Positions 41,701 to 50,617 of a stretch of 64,000 nt of DNA are shown here, piece by piece (the first letter of the stretch is position 1; each line of letters begins with the position of its first letter). Made by a program: the position numbers and the translations under genes. The notes under the pieces were generated by a model that had not been told where the DNA came from, made no database searches, and saw only the letters and a program-made list of their open reading frames with translations. This DNA comes from Tomocerus qinae (Eukaryota > Arthropoda > Collembola > Entomobryomorpha > Tomoceridae). The stretch spans positions 20,336,001 to 20,400,000 of the forward strand of contig CM034548.1 in assembly GCA_020055645.1 (NCBI GenBank). The letters are read 5' to 3'.

Positions 41701-44700
41701 CATTATCGATATTTTAATTCCAATTTTTCACTAAAAGTCTCAATCATCAAGATTTTAACTTGTAAATTTACACACGCACCAATGGTATTGCTGGATACTG
41801 TAACATTTATAACGAAACATACAGCTCAAACATAGCTAGTAATTTCAATATCATATTCCTCATCATTTAACCAACAATTGTTGTGCTTTTTCAGAAATCC
41901 AGCGCAATCGAGAATTTTACAAAAATGCAGACGTGCGACCGCCATTTACTTACGCTTCACTGATTAGACAGGTAATCATTTAACTGTAGTAAAAACATTC
42001 AGGGAAGATCAAGAATTACTTTTCTATTATCTATTAATTATAACCCGTACTTGTACTTGAGTCAAGTGAAGATACTATAAGTATTACATGTACAAGTGAC
42101 ATAAAATTATGCATGTAAAATTTTAATATGAACTAATTTGTCTAAATTGACTTTTCTGTTTCAGGCAATCATTGAATCTCCGGACAAGCAGTTGACATTG
42201 AATGAAATTTATAATTGGTTTCAGAACACCTTTTGCTACTTCAGACGAAATGCGGCGACATGGAAGGTAAAACTAGGCTCAAACGCATGAATTAATAAAA
42301 GTAATGTTGTATGAGAAATAAATGCTCCACAGTCTCGGCTGAACCAATAGTAGAAATATTATGAGTCTAGTTAAGAAAGTAGCATAGCGGATTAGTACAT
42401 CCGATTGTTACTTACATTGGTTTGGCTTGAGCAAGTTCGTCCGCTCTATCGCTATATGCTCTCTCCCCAAAAGTGCTCATCCATTATGCACATTTGCCTG
42501 GCATTGTACACATGTTATGTAATTAAATAGGGAAGGGAAAGCATGGATAAATTATTTATTCAATTAGTGATTGTAAATTGTTTGGAATTGTAGTAATATG
42601 AAACCCATTTTGAAACTGAGCTAAAGGAAGATTTAAAATTCTGATTTATATTTACAATGCAAATTAAATCAAGGTTGATTTTATATTTGTGTACATAAGT
42701 ACTAGTGTAGAGCGACTAAAATCTTTAGCTAGGCGTGTATATTATTACTAATAAGAGTTCCTTTTTAGTTGGTAGCTGAGGAATGAGCTCATAGCTGTCT
42801 CGATGCCCTCGAAAACTACAAATGTTTATTTTCTTTCAGAAAACAAATCTTGAAAGTTTATTTGCTCTGGAAGAGAAACTTGAAGTTTAAATAAATAAAG
42901 TGAAAGTAATATAAAGAGAAATGTATTGATACTAATAGAAACAGGAGGAGGGAGTAGTTGAAGCAGAGTAGAACTAAAGGCAAATATTAAATCAGCGAAA
43001 AAGCAATGTCGTAGTAGATGGAGATGTTTTCTTAGAGTAACATACCCAGAGAAGTACAGTACAGTAGGGAATATTAGCTACGTACACAACAAAGATACAT
43101 AGAGAATCGGAGAAAAAGAAAAGGAAGAGGATAAGATGGTTTGGCTTGGATTGGACAGCAATATTGTGGGGTGGATGTAGACCTAGTGCAAGTGTCAACA
43201 GTGGCATGACAATTTGATGGCAGTCAAGTCATTTTGCAATGCAGACAACTTTATCTCACAATAAAATGTATATAACTTGTGTAGTGTACATAAACAAATA
43301 GACTATAATGCGAGTTGAATGATGTGCGTGAGAGAAAGATGAACTTTGGTGAGAGAGCATATGTGCCAGAGGCAGACTCATCTATAGGTAAGTACACTAT
43401 GCAAATCTTGTTGGTCCGTATGATGCAGCACAATGTATCTCTATGCGCATAATATTATAGTGAAATGAAATATGTACTAGTAACTACTACTAAGAATGTA
43501 AGTTTTATCTTATATCGCAGAGTGTAACGTTTAAGAGTAGAAAAACAGAAAATGAAACGAAGCGAATTGAAAGAGAATTGTTGTTGATATTCGGGATGAA
43601 GTTGGGATGAGGATGTGAAGGAACGACTTCTTCACACACAAACTCATATATTATCTTGTAGGGAAGGGCAGGGTGGGCGTTGGTTGCATATCCGTCTATG
43701 CATGGCGTATCACTTATTCTTTTACTACGCTGCACATTATATGAGTTGTCGTAAAGTAAGAATGAATGACTACTGAGTAAGTACCGGGTGAAAGTATTTG
43801 TAATCGTGAGTACTTACTCTTTCTTTTCATCTACAACAACTCATTTTATACCTTCAAAAGTGAAAACTAGTACTAAGTTAAACTTGAGAATCTACATAAC
43901 AGACGTATTACATAACTAACAATATTACTAGACTCGTTAGTATAGATTTAGTGTCCATTTGTATCTCAATCTCTTTAACTGCCTACTAACTAAAGTAATA
44001 ACACGTATGATTTATGCAGAGCTAACAGAAAGAGATGAGTAATTAACAAAATACAGGGAAATGCAGATATTGCATTCTTTTATCATCTATGTAGATCATT
44101 GAAGGAATTTTGATTGAGATTAGGATGAGATGACTGATTGTCTATATATAGGTTAAGTCATCTTGATCTCCCTGCATGTAGTATGTATAACCTATAGATA
44201 GATGTAGTATGTATAGGTATGACTACTTTTTTAAGTAAGTAATTGTATAAAGGATATAGGGGTTAAAGAGTATCAATGCACACCTGTGCCTACTTGAATT
44301 TGTAAAGCACTAGAATTGAGGTTGAGATGGAGTTTAGTTTAGGCTTGTGTTTATTTTTATGTACATAGAAAGAATGCGTATGTGGAGTGGGTGAATATTA
44401 TAATAATATGATAGACGGGAGGGAGGGAGTACTAGGCAGGGTAGTAGTAAGTGAAGAAATGTATTATAGTGACAGGAGGAGGAAATAAGAGAGTGGTAGT
44501 TGTTGTATCTGTTAGGAATATTTAATGTAGCGTTAAGGTAATAATAAGTATGTTGGATTGCATTGGATTGGAAGGAGATGTAGTGAGTGGGTGACTGAGT
44601 GAGTGTCGAGAGATCAGATGGAGGGTAGAAGTAGGTAGTTGATATGTTAATCGAGAATATGAGGAGGTGATTATGATTGGCTGTGTAGCTGTATGATGAA

Positions 44701-47700
44701 GTGAAAAAAGGAAGGTTGTTTGCTTTGCTTAGGCTGCTTCTTAAGATTAAGGGAGAGTCTTAGACAATATTGACACTGTGAATGTGTAAACACCTGACAC
44801 TGTTTACTCAAAAATGCAACCAATATATATGCAAATGTCTATGAATAATGGAGAGCTTTGAGATCCCAACAGCAGGTTTATCTGACTGTAAAGTTTTTGT
44901 TACGTCTTGCTTGGATTCGAGCGACCAGGAGTCGTTTTTAATATTTATCGAGATCTCCTTTGTTATTCCTACTTCTCTTTCAATTCGCTTCGGTTTTCAG
45001 GAGGAGCGCGTCTCTCTGATAAAAGACGAACACGGCCCATCCACGAACGATACGTACCCGGCACGAATACGAACCTTTCGTCCTCGTCTCCTACCCCCGA
45101 ATTCAACTCTGTAGTTGGTAGTCCGTCGTGATGCCATTGCCATCTCATCATCTCTCTCATGCCTTGCCAGCTCAACTCGGCTTGGCTGCCTATGGTCTGG
45201 CTTGGCTCACTTACTCACTTATCCCGACTCACTTAGGATCACGACTCATCGTCAGTCAGTCAGTCACCATATCCACTCATACTACTACTACATAGGAACA
45301 CATAAAACTGCATATCTAAATACACACCGATCTATTTACTACCACTTTTGATGTCCTTTTCAACAGTACCGACTCCATGTATATTATATTATGTGTGTAC
45401 CTAGCACTATGCTTTCAATCTCTGTATTGATATACATATACAAACATATTTCATGCATTTTATATACTTGGTACTATATTATATTGATGTGGGTGGATGT
45501 GGATACATAACGCTACAGTACACATTCAACTGCCTGACTGACTGACTGTGTGTTTACATTCAAGTGAGGCTAATACATTTCTCGAGTAAGTTTGCAGCGA
45601 CTTGTGAAGCATCATTGCTTTCTCAAGAGCTTCAGTTGCATGTGAATAAATTGAGAGCCACGCCACAGATCTCATACACTTTCTTACAGTTTGTTTTTCG
45701 AATATCTAATCAAGTTTTGCCACAGTCTGTGTACGGAATATTCAGTGCATTAAAACATTCCATACCGAGCAACGATACACTTTTTCTTTTCTCCGTCCAA
45801 AATCTACTACTTTCACTCTATTTACATGACCTCTTCTATAACCATTTTGTCATGACGTTGTCTCTATTCGCATTTGTTTTGTTCACATAACTGTTTTTAC
45901 AAGATTTGATGTATAGATACCTGGATTTATTGCCCCTCAATCTTTTTGTTTTGCATAAAAAGAATCTCAGGTTCTTTTCCATAGATTTGGTCATTTTTTA
46001 AATAAGAATTTCTGTTGAATGAAGAATTTTTTCCTACATCTGATTCATTCTTTTAGTTACTTGTATAATGTCTGAATAATCCGTACACTAAATCAGGCGG
46101 TAATGAAATTTTGTAGCAATTATGATTTGATGACTGAATCAATTATGATTTGAGTAGGTACTAGCGATTCATTATTATTTGGCACTGGTAGTTAGAGCAT
46201 TAGTAACTTAGACTAAAGTATATGTAGACACGAGAACGGACACAAGTAGAATATTACAATAATTATATGCTTGTCGCTGGACTCTATTTGAAACGAGGCC
46301 TTGTTGGGTCGAAGAGTTTTGTGATCCAGTCGGTGAGAGGACTGGGTAAATTTTGAAGACGGTTGGTTGGTCCTTTTGTATACTTGATCGTAGAAGCTGG
46401 CTAACTGCTAGAGCATATCACAGAGCTGGACCCAATTGTAATAGTGTCCGTAAGTATTATTAGTTGATTTTGACGATGATGACGACTCTTACGGATTTTG
46501 ACGGAGCCATCCATCACTTTTTGATTTTTGAAAGGTCCATCGTTGATTTGGCTGATTGTTTTGTTTTGCATTTGCTTACTTTGGTGTGTGTCTTATTTTG
46601 TATAGAATGCAGTGCGACACAACCTGTCGCTGCACAAATGTTTCATGCGAGTGGAGAACGTCAAAGGGGCAGTTTGGACAGTGGACGAGGTGGAATTTTA
46701 CAAACGTCGGCCCCAGCGGTGTAGTACGGGGTATGTGCGACCAAGTGGCTCGCTGACACTTGTCAACACTGACCTCTATATCTGGCTCTCTGTCCGGCAA
46801 TCATGTCCGATTTCGCTCTTTCTCCTTTACTACTTACGCTTTCTCATCTCGTCTCTCTCTCTCTCTTTACTCTATTTCTCTCTCTCTCTCTTATCTCATA
46901 TTTTGGTGCTCTCACTACTACACAATCGTTTCTTGTCACTCCTTCTTTTTCGACAGCTTTCGCTATCGTGTCTCGCCCGGCTCTTCCCGTCACTCTTATT
47001 AATACTTTACTCTTTAACATACCCTAATTATGCAATAATCAAAAATCTTTACTATTAGTACTGCTTTGATTCTATAATAATCCTCTATACTATGTAATCT
47101 ATCTATCTACTTATTTATATATTTTGATTATATATCTTGTTTAGACAGAGGTATTAGTTATGTAGTAAATTCAATACACTTGGGATTTGTAAAGAGGAAA
47201 TGATATTATGAGTGTATAAGAGGAGCTGTGGTTGAGACATTAGTGCAATGAAGTGCTTGTGCAAATGGATAGCATGCAGTCCATGTCTATTAAGAGGTTC
47301 GACGAAGGTTCAGTACAGTCGGTCAGTTAGTAGACTCAGTCAGGCGAAAATAGTAGGAGTGACCGTCGACATGGTACCAGGTAAAGGAAATCAGACATGG
47401 TTTGCTGGAACGTGGATTCAATTCAAGGGCTCGTAAGAGGTCTAAACAGCTTAGATTCTACTTTCTCAGGACTTTCTCTTCTTTGTCGTACTCTTTTTCT
47501 ATTTCTTTGGTGCTGTGTGTACACAGAACGCCATCCGCACCAATCTCTCCCTGCACAAGTGTTTTGTACGGTACGAAGATGACTTCGGATCTTTCTGGAT
47601 GGTGGATGATGCTGAATTCGTCAAACGCCGACATTTGTCTCGAGGCCGACCTAGGAAATATGACCCAACCCCATCACCTTCTCCATCATCCCACCATCCG

Positions 47701-50617
47701 TCTGCACAGTAAGAACCCACTCACATTTTCGCAGCCACACACTTGGTGACCTCTCTCGACTCCCACGCCAAACTTTCTCCTGTCCCTTTCACTGCCACTT
47801 TCTCCAGAATTTCATGCAATTTTATAATATTCACTTCTTAAAATCATTTCCATCATTTTTAATAGTTTCTACCAATTTTTGTAACAGTTAAAATTTTTAT
47901 TCATATCTTAAAATCTTATTGATACAACTGTATAATAACAAAATATTGTCTGTGTCGTAAATCAAACTATTTATTTTATGATTCTATAAATTTCATCGTT
48001 TCATTGCAGTTTAAAAGACTGTCTCAATTTATATACTAATTAAATACTATGGCCATAATTCAATCATTTACTTATATCTTGTCGGCATTTTATCTACTTT
48101 TCATCCTTTTCCCAACCAACCTATTCACAAACAATTTCCGTCCATAAACCTTAATAATGTGAATGAAATCATACTTATTTGATGCAATTACTACTGTAGA
48201 AATATTCATTTACTAGGTAAAATTAATTAGATGAAATCAATTATCGTTTTAAATGGTAATCCAAATCTATAATATTTTACATCACCTTCAACCAAATGTG
48301 ATTGAATCACTATTTTTAAGAGCGAAGAAAAGATTTTACTGCTGTTTTACGAAATTTTATATTTTGGCTAGACATATTCCTAAAGTATTTATTTTAGCAG
48401 TTATATACTAAACGTTTAGGTAACCAACATTTATTATTAAAATGTTTGTTAATTCTTGCAAGGTTATATTTACTTAGTTGTTACTTCAGGTATTACTTGA
48501 GAAAGAAAAATCATTTACGAGCTGCAACATTCTCCATAATTATTTTCAAATATATAGATCATCTTTAATGAATGAAATAGGGACAATATGTTATTTGTTT
48601 TGAGATCTGGTATTTCTTGGTTGTATATATTTTTGCAAGACTTAATTGGTGAAAGGCGAAATAACTGAGGTATTTTAGGTATTTAGATGTAATCTATGAA
48701 AGGCTTGAGGTAGAGGTAACCAATGACTATAGAAAGTTGACCAACGAATACGAAAAGTTGTGCCATGTGTATTTGACAGTGCTCCCGTCCTTGTTTTTGT
48801 AGCCCCAGATTTTTCAGGATTTTCGTAGGATTTATGCTATCAACTCTTCAAGTGAACCGTCAGCGAGAGTACAGAAAGGTTGAACTTTTGCAGAAACGTT
48901 CTTTTTTATATCTTTTCTCTTTCGATCGTCTTTTTTCTAATTCACTTTTGAATATCTTCTTGTCGTTTTTTCGTCTTCATATTTTCATCCATTCGGAATC
49001 TAATGTCAGTAGCGAGTTCCAAGTGATCATCCACATTTTTTTCCGTCTTTTTCTCGTTATATATCTATCCAAGAATACGAAAGGAACATTTTCCACACAG
49101 GATCTGGAATCCAAGAGTAACAGGTAAAATGATCACTTGGATCCTGACATCAAAGATGGACTTTCCCTATAGATTTCTGTTTCGGTTGTTCATGATATGG
49201 TAAATAAATAATTTCATAAAAACTTTTAATCCTTTGGTATTTTATACTTTCATCGTAGTTTTGGGAAAGTCCTCTTTTCTTTTTCTCTCTATCTTTTTTC
49301 TTTGAATCCGCTTAGCAATTTTGTGCATTTTTGTGATATTTATTCTCAGGCCCGGTAGTTGTGTATCTCAGTCAAGGTAGTTTGTCGCAACGATTTTAGG
49401 AATGAAAAGCTGTCGTTTTTCTCTTTCCACTTCCGCTTACTCTTTGTCCTTCTTGATATTTTATTGTATTTCTTGTCTTCAATCTCAGTGTTGACTTTGC
49501 ATCCTTTTCTCATTAGCACAGTCACATTTTAAATCACTCATACCAAAAATCTTACACATTGCCTATTTTTCTATTTTTCATTTTTACTCAAAAAATAGTA
49601 TCTAATTGACTGTACTGCGAATTATAGGGGAATTCAGTCCAAGAGCCCTACTCTAACACAAAGTCCGACTCTCTATGGCGAAAGCATCAACGCAAGTCTT
49701 CAAGTAAATATGTCTTATTATGTAAAAACACATTAAAAAATGCAGAAAAAATTACATACTGAAGTATCTATAATAAAATCATTCTGAGACTTTAATATTA
49801 ATATTTTAATTTTAACAGGCCGCCTTAGCAGACAGCAATTTGCCGTTTGTTGGGTCTATGAACGCTGGGAATGTGAGCCCTGACCAGGCACCTGTATCTC
49901 CACTAGATCCAAGGTAACAATAAATCTGATCTGTATTGAATAACATAATGAAGGTCTTAACATTCTTTTAAATCTCATTTTCTTTTATTTCTTTTGCATT
50001 TAAAGAAGCCTATGTACTTACCGGACCGATGAAATACAACTGGTCCGAGTACGTACAGATGCTATTGGTATGGGTGCCTCATCCTCTTGCCGTCAATCAG
50101 CCAGCTCACCCGATTGGATTGGGTGTGCTAATTTATGTCTATTAATTAAATCTTTTTCAGTTTATTATTTTTCTTCCCATTTATATCATTTTGCATCTTA
50201 AATATCTTTTTTAGTTTCGTCCTTAATTCCTAACAATACTAAAAAGTATTTCTTCCAAGGAATTAAAATTATGCTAGATGACATTATTAATAATATTTTA
50301 TTTACAGATCCCCGAACGGAAGTCCATCAGGAATGAAAAGAGACAGTTCCAGCCCAATCCAATCGAATGGGATGCACCACTTGAGCAATTGCGGGTTAGA
50401 CAGAGGTGCCTTGAGCGCCTTGATGAAAAGAGAAGTGGATATTTCTGAAAGTGGGACTCAATACGGAGTTTCCTCTGATGGGGAATCCATGGGTCGAGAC
50501 GATCACGAAGATATTCTAGGAATGGACAAACACGAAGACTTGGCGGAAGATCTCTCTTTCTCCTCATCATCCCATGCTGCCGAGTCTCGTATGGACTCCA
50601 GCAGATTCGACCAATAG
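32364..50617 (+). CDS. FoxP: FoxP forkhead transcription factor (5' end not identified)
   Basis: A forkhead transcription factor of the FOXP class: nuclear, binds forkhead sites and dimerises through its zipper; in animals it acts in neural development and behaviour. Exons in order: 32364-32702, 33177-33251, 33461-33641, 34374-34493, 34606-34780, 35478-35712, 35799-36087, 36735-36800, 37739-37783, 41895-41971, 42165-42266, 46606-46730 or its alternative 47527-47708, 49628-49703, 49819-49913, 50308-50617. Every join keeps frame; the total is 2310 nt, 769 residues plus stop. Visible domains: Gln-rich region with [13 protein letters not shown]2H2 finger CKWPGC...HLNTEH; leucine zipper; RRRISDK linker; forkhead domain from [19 protein letters not shown] to the VWTVDEVEF wing; tail with [15 protein letters not shown], matching vertebrate FOXP1/2. 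No initiator exon is identified. ATG 32334 is in frame but lies within what looks like the acceptor tract. Long vertebrate-style polyglutamine and an obvious PLNLV CtBP motif are absent. Confidence 0.95.
33177..33251 (+). CDS. FoxP: FoxP exon 2: Gln-rich coiled segment
   Basis: A 75-nt exon (25 codons, phase 0-0) between a TTTTTATAG acceptor and a CAG|GTAAAA donor. It encodes [20 protein letters not shown] followed by QEQLQ, which matches the position of the QLQEFYKKQQEQLHLQ stretch in vertebrate FOXP. Its symmetric phase would allow in-frame skipping. Confidence 0.9.
33461..33641 (+). CDS. FoxP: FoxP exon 3: Gln-rich region
   Basis: The acceptor is TTTTATGTAG and the donor GGAG|GTAAGT, entering in phase 0 and leaving in phase 1. 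It encodes [20 protein letters not shown] and then [20 protein letters not shown] and a Gly/Ser/Met end, comparable to the vertebrate segment between the polyQ tract and the LWKEV motif. Confidence 0.9.
34374..34493 (+). CDS. FoxP: FoxP exon 4: [10 protein letters not shown] segment
   Basis: A 120-nt exon, phase 1-1, with donor ACG|GTATGT. It encodes [20 protein letters not shown] and then [29 protein letters not shown] occupies the place of the conserved AEIQQLWKEV in vertebrate FOXP. The length is a multiple of three, so skipping would keep frame. Confidence 0.9.
34606..34780 (+). CDS. FoxP: FoxP exon 5: first part of the C2H2 zinc finger
   Basis: Preceded by TTTTTTCAG and followed by GTAATG; enters phase 1, leaves phase 2. 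It encodes a variable spacer and then [20 protein letters not shown] and FSAFL, the FOXP zinc-finger hallmark with the two Cys ligands of C-x4-C. The two His ligands are on the next exon. Reading through the donor would meet a stop immediately (AAG TAA). Confidence 0.95.
35478..35712 (+). CDS. FoxP: FoxP exon 6: zinc-finger end and leucine zipper
   Basis: It starts after TTTTTCAG in phase 2 (completing Lys) and ends in phase 0 before a weak donor, CAT|GTACGC. It encodes [20 protein letters not shown] and [20 protein letters not shown] then MQHLHM. The two His ligands complete C-x4-C-x12-H-x4-H, and the following helix is the FOXP leucine zipper used for homo- and heterodimers. The tail [20 protein letters not shown] is Pro/Ser/Thr-rich. 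Confidence 0.95.
35799..36087 (+). CDS. FoxP: FoxP exon 7: Pro/Gly/Ala linker ending in RRRISDK
   Basis: Separated from the previous exon by only 86 nt; acceptor TCTCTCCCGCAG, donor GGAG|GTAAAA, phase 0 to 1. It encodes a low-complexity linker ([16 protein letters not shown], then Leu- and Ala-rich) and ends with [18 protein letters not shown], the motif that precedes the forkhead domain in FOXP proteins (vertebrate IRRRHSDKYNIPMSSE). A reverse-strand open frame over this exon is a shadow of its GC-rich codons. Confidence 0.95.
36735..36800 (+). CDS. FoxP: FoxP exon 8: second RRR-x-x-D linker exon (cassette-like)
   Basis: A 66-nt exon, phase 1-1, between acceptor TACACATAG and donor GAAG|GTAAAA. 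It encodes [20 protein letters not shown] then E. Aligned to the end of the previous exon, P-[IV]-RRR-[IV]-[SG]-D-[KR]-x-x-L-x-[LI]-x-x-G is shared, so it looks like a diverged duplicate of that linker. It can be included or skipped without frame change. Exon status rests on sites, phase, open frame and this similarity; RNA evidence is not available here. Confidence 0.8.
37739..37783 (+). CDS. FoxP: FoxP exon 9: [14 protein letters not shown] linker
   Basis: A 45-nt exon, phase 1-1, acceptor GTATTAG after a strong CT tract, donor CAAG|GTGAGG. It encodes [14 protein letters not shown], which I recall as the segment just before [10 protein letters not shown] in insect FoxP and which has no counterpart in vertebrate FOXP1/2. 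As a symmetric microexon-sized unit it could be alternatively included. Confidence 0.88.
37784..41894 (+). other. FoxP intron before the forkhead domain
   Basis: No exon was recognised in this 4.1-kb intron. It contains skewed low-complexity blocks, a CT-rich region at about 39200-39620, and a more complex island near 40580-40850. A strong acceptor-like tract ending TTTCCTCAG at 39852 is followed directly by GTACAT; no open frame follows, so it is not called as an exon. Confidence 0.5.
41895..41971 (+). CDS. FoxP: FoxP exon 10: forkhead domain, first part
   Basis: Acceptor TTTTTCAG, donor CAG|GTAATC, phase 1 to 0. It encodes [20 protein letters not shown] then ASLIRQ, the N-terminal strand and helix 1 of the forkhead domain, almost invariant across FOXP proteins. 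Confidence 0.97.
42165..42266 (+). CDS. FoxP: FoxP exon 11: forkhead domain, helices 2 and 2-3 turn
   Basis: A 102-nt exon (34 codons, phase 0-0), acceptor TTTCTGTTTCAG, donor AAG|GTAAAA. It encodes [20 protein letters not shown] and [28 protein letters not shown] includes the FOXP-specific hinge (Ala-Tyr-Phe or Cys-Tyr-Phe instead of the Pro found in other forkheads) associated with domain swapping in vertebrate FOXP2/3. Confidence 0.97.
42267..46605 (+). other. FoxP intron before the alternative forkhead exons
   Basis: A 4.3-kb intron with purine-rich low-complexity DNA (about 42860-43700 and 44290-44720) and one exon-like segment at 45001-45127, listed separately. No third copy of the NLSLHKC-type forkhead exon was seen here. 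Confidence 0.5.
45001..45127 (+). CDS. Candidate orphan FoxP exon (GARLSDK segment)
   Basis: A strong acceptor (long CT tract ending CGGTTTTCAG) precedes a locally GC-rich segment. Entered in phase 1 it reads [20 protein letters not shown], then [20 protein letters not shown] and PS, with a stop at 45129-45131. A possible donor GTC|GTGATG would exit in phase 2, matching the exon at 49628. Phase-1 donors that fit are those at 36087, 36800 and 37783, so a transcript using it would omit the whole forkhead domain; the neighbouring exon 11 ends in phase 0 and would instead give a 37-residue unrelated tail. RLSDK faintly recalls the RRRISDK linker. It could be an alternative terminal exon, a cassette or chance. 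Confidence 0.3.
46606..46730 (+). CDS. FoxP: FoxP exon 12A: canonical forkhead recognition-helix exon
   Basis: A 125-nt exon, phase 0 to 2, acceptor TTTTGTATAG, donor CGGG|GTATGT. It encodes [40 protein letters not shown] and TG. This is helix 3, the beta strands and wing of the forkhead domain. The Asn, Arg and His of NAVRH correspond to the base-contacting FOXP2 residues N550, R553 and H554. Unlike most FOXP proteins it has Met rather than Val in CFMR. It is mutually exclusive with 47527-47708. A CT microsatellite lies just downstream. Confidence 0.96.
46855..46897. repeat. (CT)n microsatellite, interrupted
   Basis: Two CT runs separated by a short TTACTCTATTT interruption, 125 nt after the donor of exon 12A. 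As a polypyrimidine tract between the two alternative exons it could bind pyrimidine-tract proteins, but this is inference. Confidence 0.85.
47527..47708 (+). CDS. FoxP: FoxP exon 12B: alternative forkhead recognition-helix exon
   Basis: A 182-nt segment after acceptor GTGTACACAG, phase 0. It encodes [40 protein letters not shown], then RPRKYDP and a Pro/Ser/His tail. It is the counterpart of the alternative forkhead exon of fly FoxP and mammalian FOXP1 (exon 18b type). The NAVRH of 12A becomes NAIRT: the His that contacts DNA in FOXP2 is Thr, whereas the neighbouring Arg is kept. It adds an AT-hook-like RGRPRKY. The 3' boundary is ambiguous: CA|GTAAGA is a near-perfect phase-2 donor that fits exon 13, but read-through gives CAG TAA, an immediate stop at 47710-47712, making it a terminal exon as in flies. 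Confidence 0.93.
47713..49627 (+). other. FoxP intron after the alternative forkhead exons
   Basis: Ordinary AT-rich DNA with T-rich stretches; no exon recognised. If exon 12B is terminal in some transcripts, its 3' UTR would lie here; AATAAA-like words occur (for example within TAAATAAATAA near 49203), but none can be assigned. Confidence 0.5.
49628..49703 (+). CDS. FoxP: FoxP exon 13: start of the C-terminal tail
   Basis: A 76-nt exon, phase 2 to 0, acceptor GCGAATTATAG, donor CAA|GTAAAT. It encodes [20 protein letters not shown] then NASLQ, corresponding to the vertebrate SPTLVKN...ALNASLQ segment directly after the forkhead domain. Both alternative exons 12A and 12B can enter it in phase 2. 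Confidence 0.95.
49819..49913 (+). CDS. FoxP: FoxP exon 14: AALADSNLP tail segment
   Basis: A 95-nt exon, phase 0 to 2, acceptor TTTAACAG, donor AAG|GTAACA. It encodes [20 protein letters not shown] and [11 protein letters not shown]; the start matches AALAESSLPLL of vertebrate FOXP2. Confidence 0.95.
50006..50122 (+). CDS. Candidate cassette exon in the FoxP C-terminal tail
   Basis: A 117-nt (39-codon) segment of clearly higher GC than the flanking intron, preceded by a good pyrimidine tract (TTTCTTTTATTTCTTTTGCATTTAAAG without a consensus C/T at -3) and followed by G|GTGTGC. It is open in the frame set by exon 14 and is phase 2-2, so it would insert [39 protein letters not shown] without a frame change. 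The peptide matches nothing I recognise. The putative donor lies inside a 13-nt complementarity to exon 15. Alternatives: an intronic regulatory element, or chance. Confidence 0.35.
50308..50617 (+). CDS. FoxP: FoxP exon 15: C-terminal tail and stop
   Basis: Acceptor TATTTACAG, phase 2, with stop TAG at 50615-50617. It encodes [20 protein letters not shown] and continues through ALMKREVD to a run of Asp/Glu/His/Ser ending SSRFDQ. The acidic, Ser-rich end corresponds in character to the vertebrate tail with its VKEEP and acidic terminus. The reverse-strand frame over this exon is a shadow. Confidence 0.95.

Noticed and set aside
46612-47058. 148-codon + frame overlapping the forkhead exon 12A
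   Set aside because: Starts inside exon 12A and reads through its donor into a CT microsatellite; the real exon ends at 46730.
47527-47708. Second forkhead-like segment as a separate gene or pseudogene
   Set aside because: Intact frame, proper acceptor and donor, phases identical to exon 12A and strong match to the known alternative FoxP exon show it belongs to the same gene.
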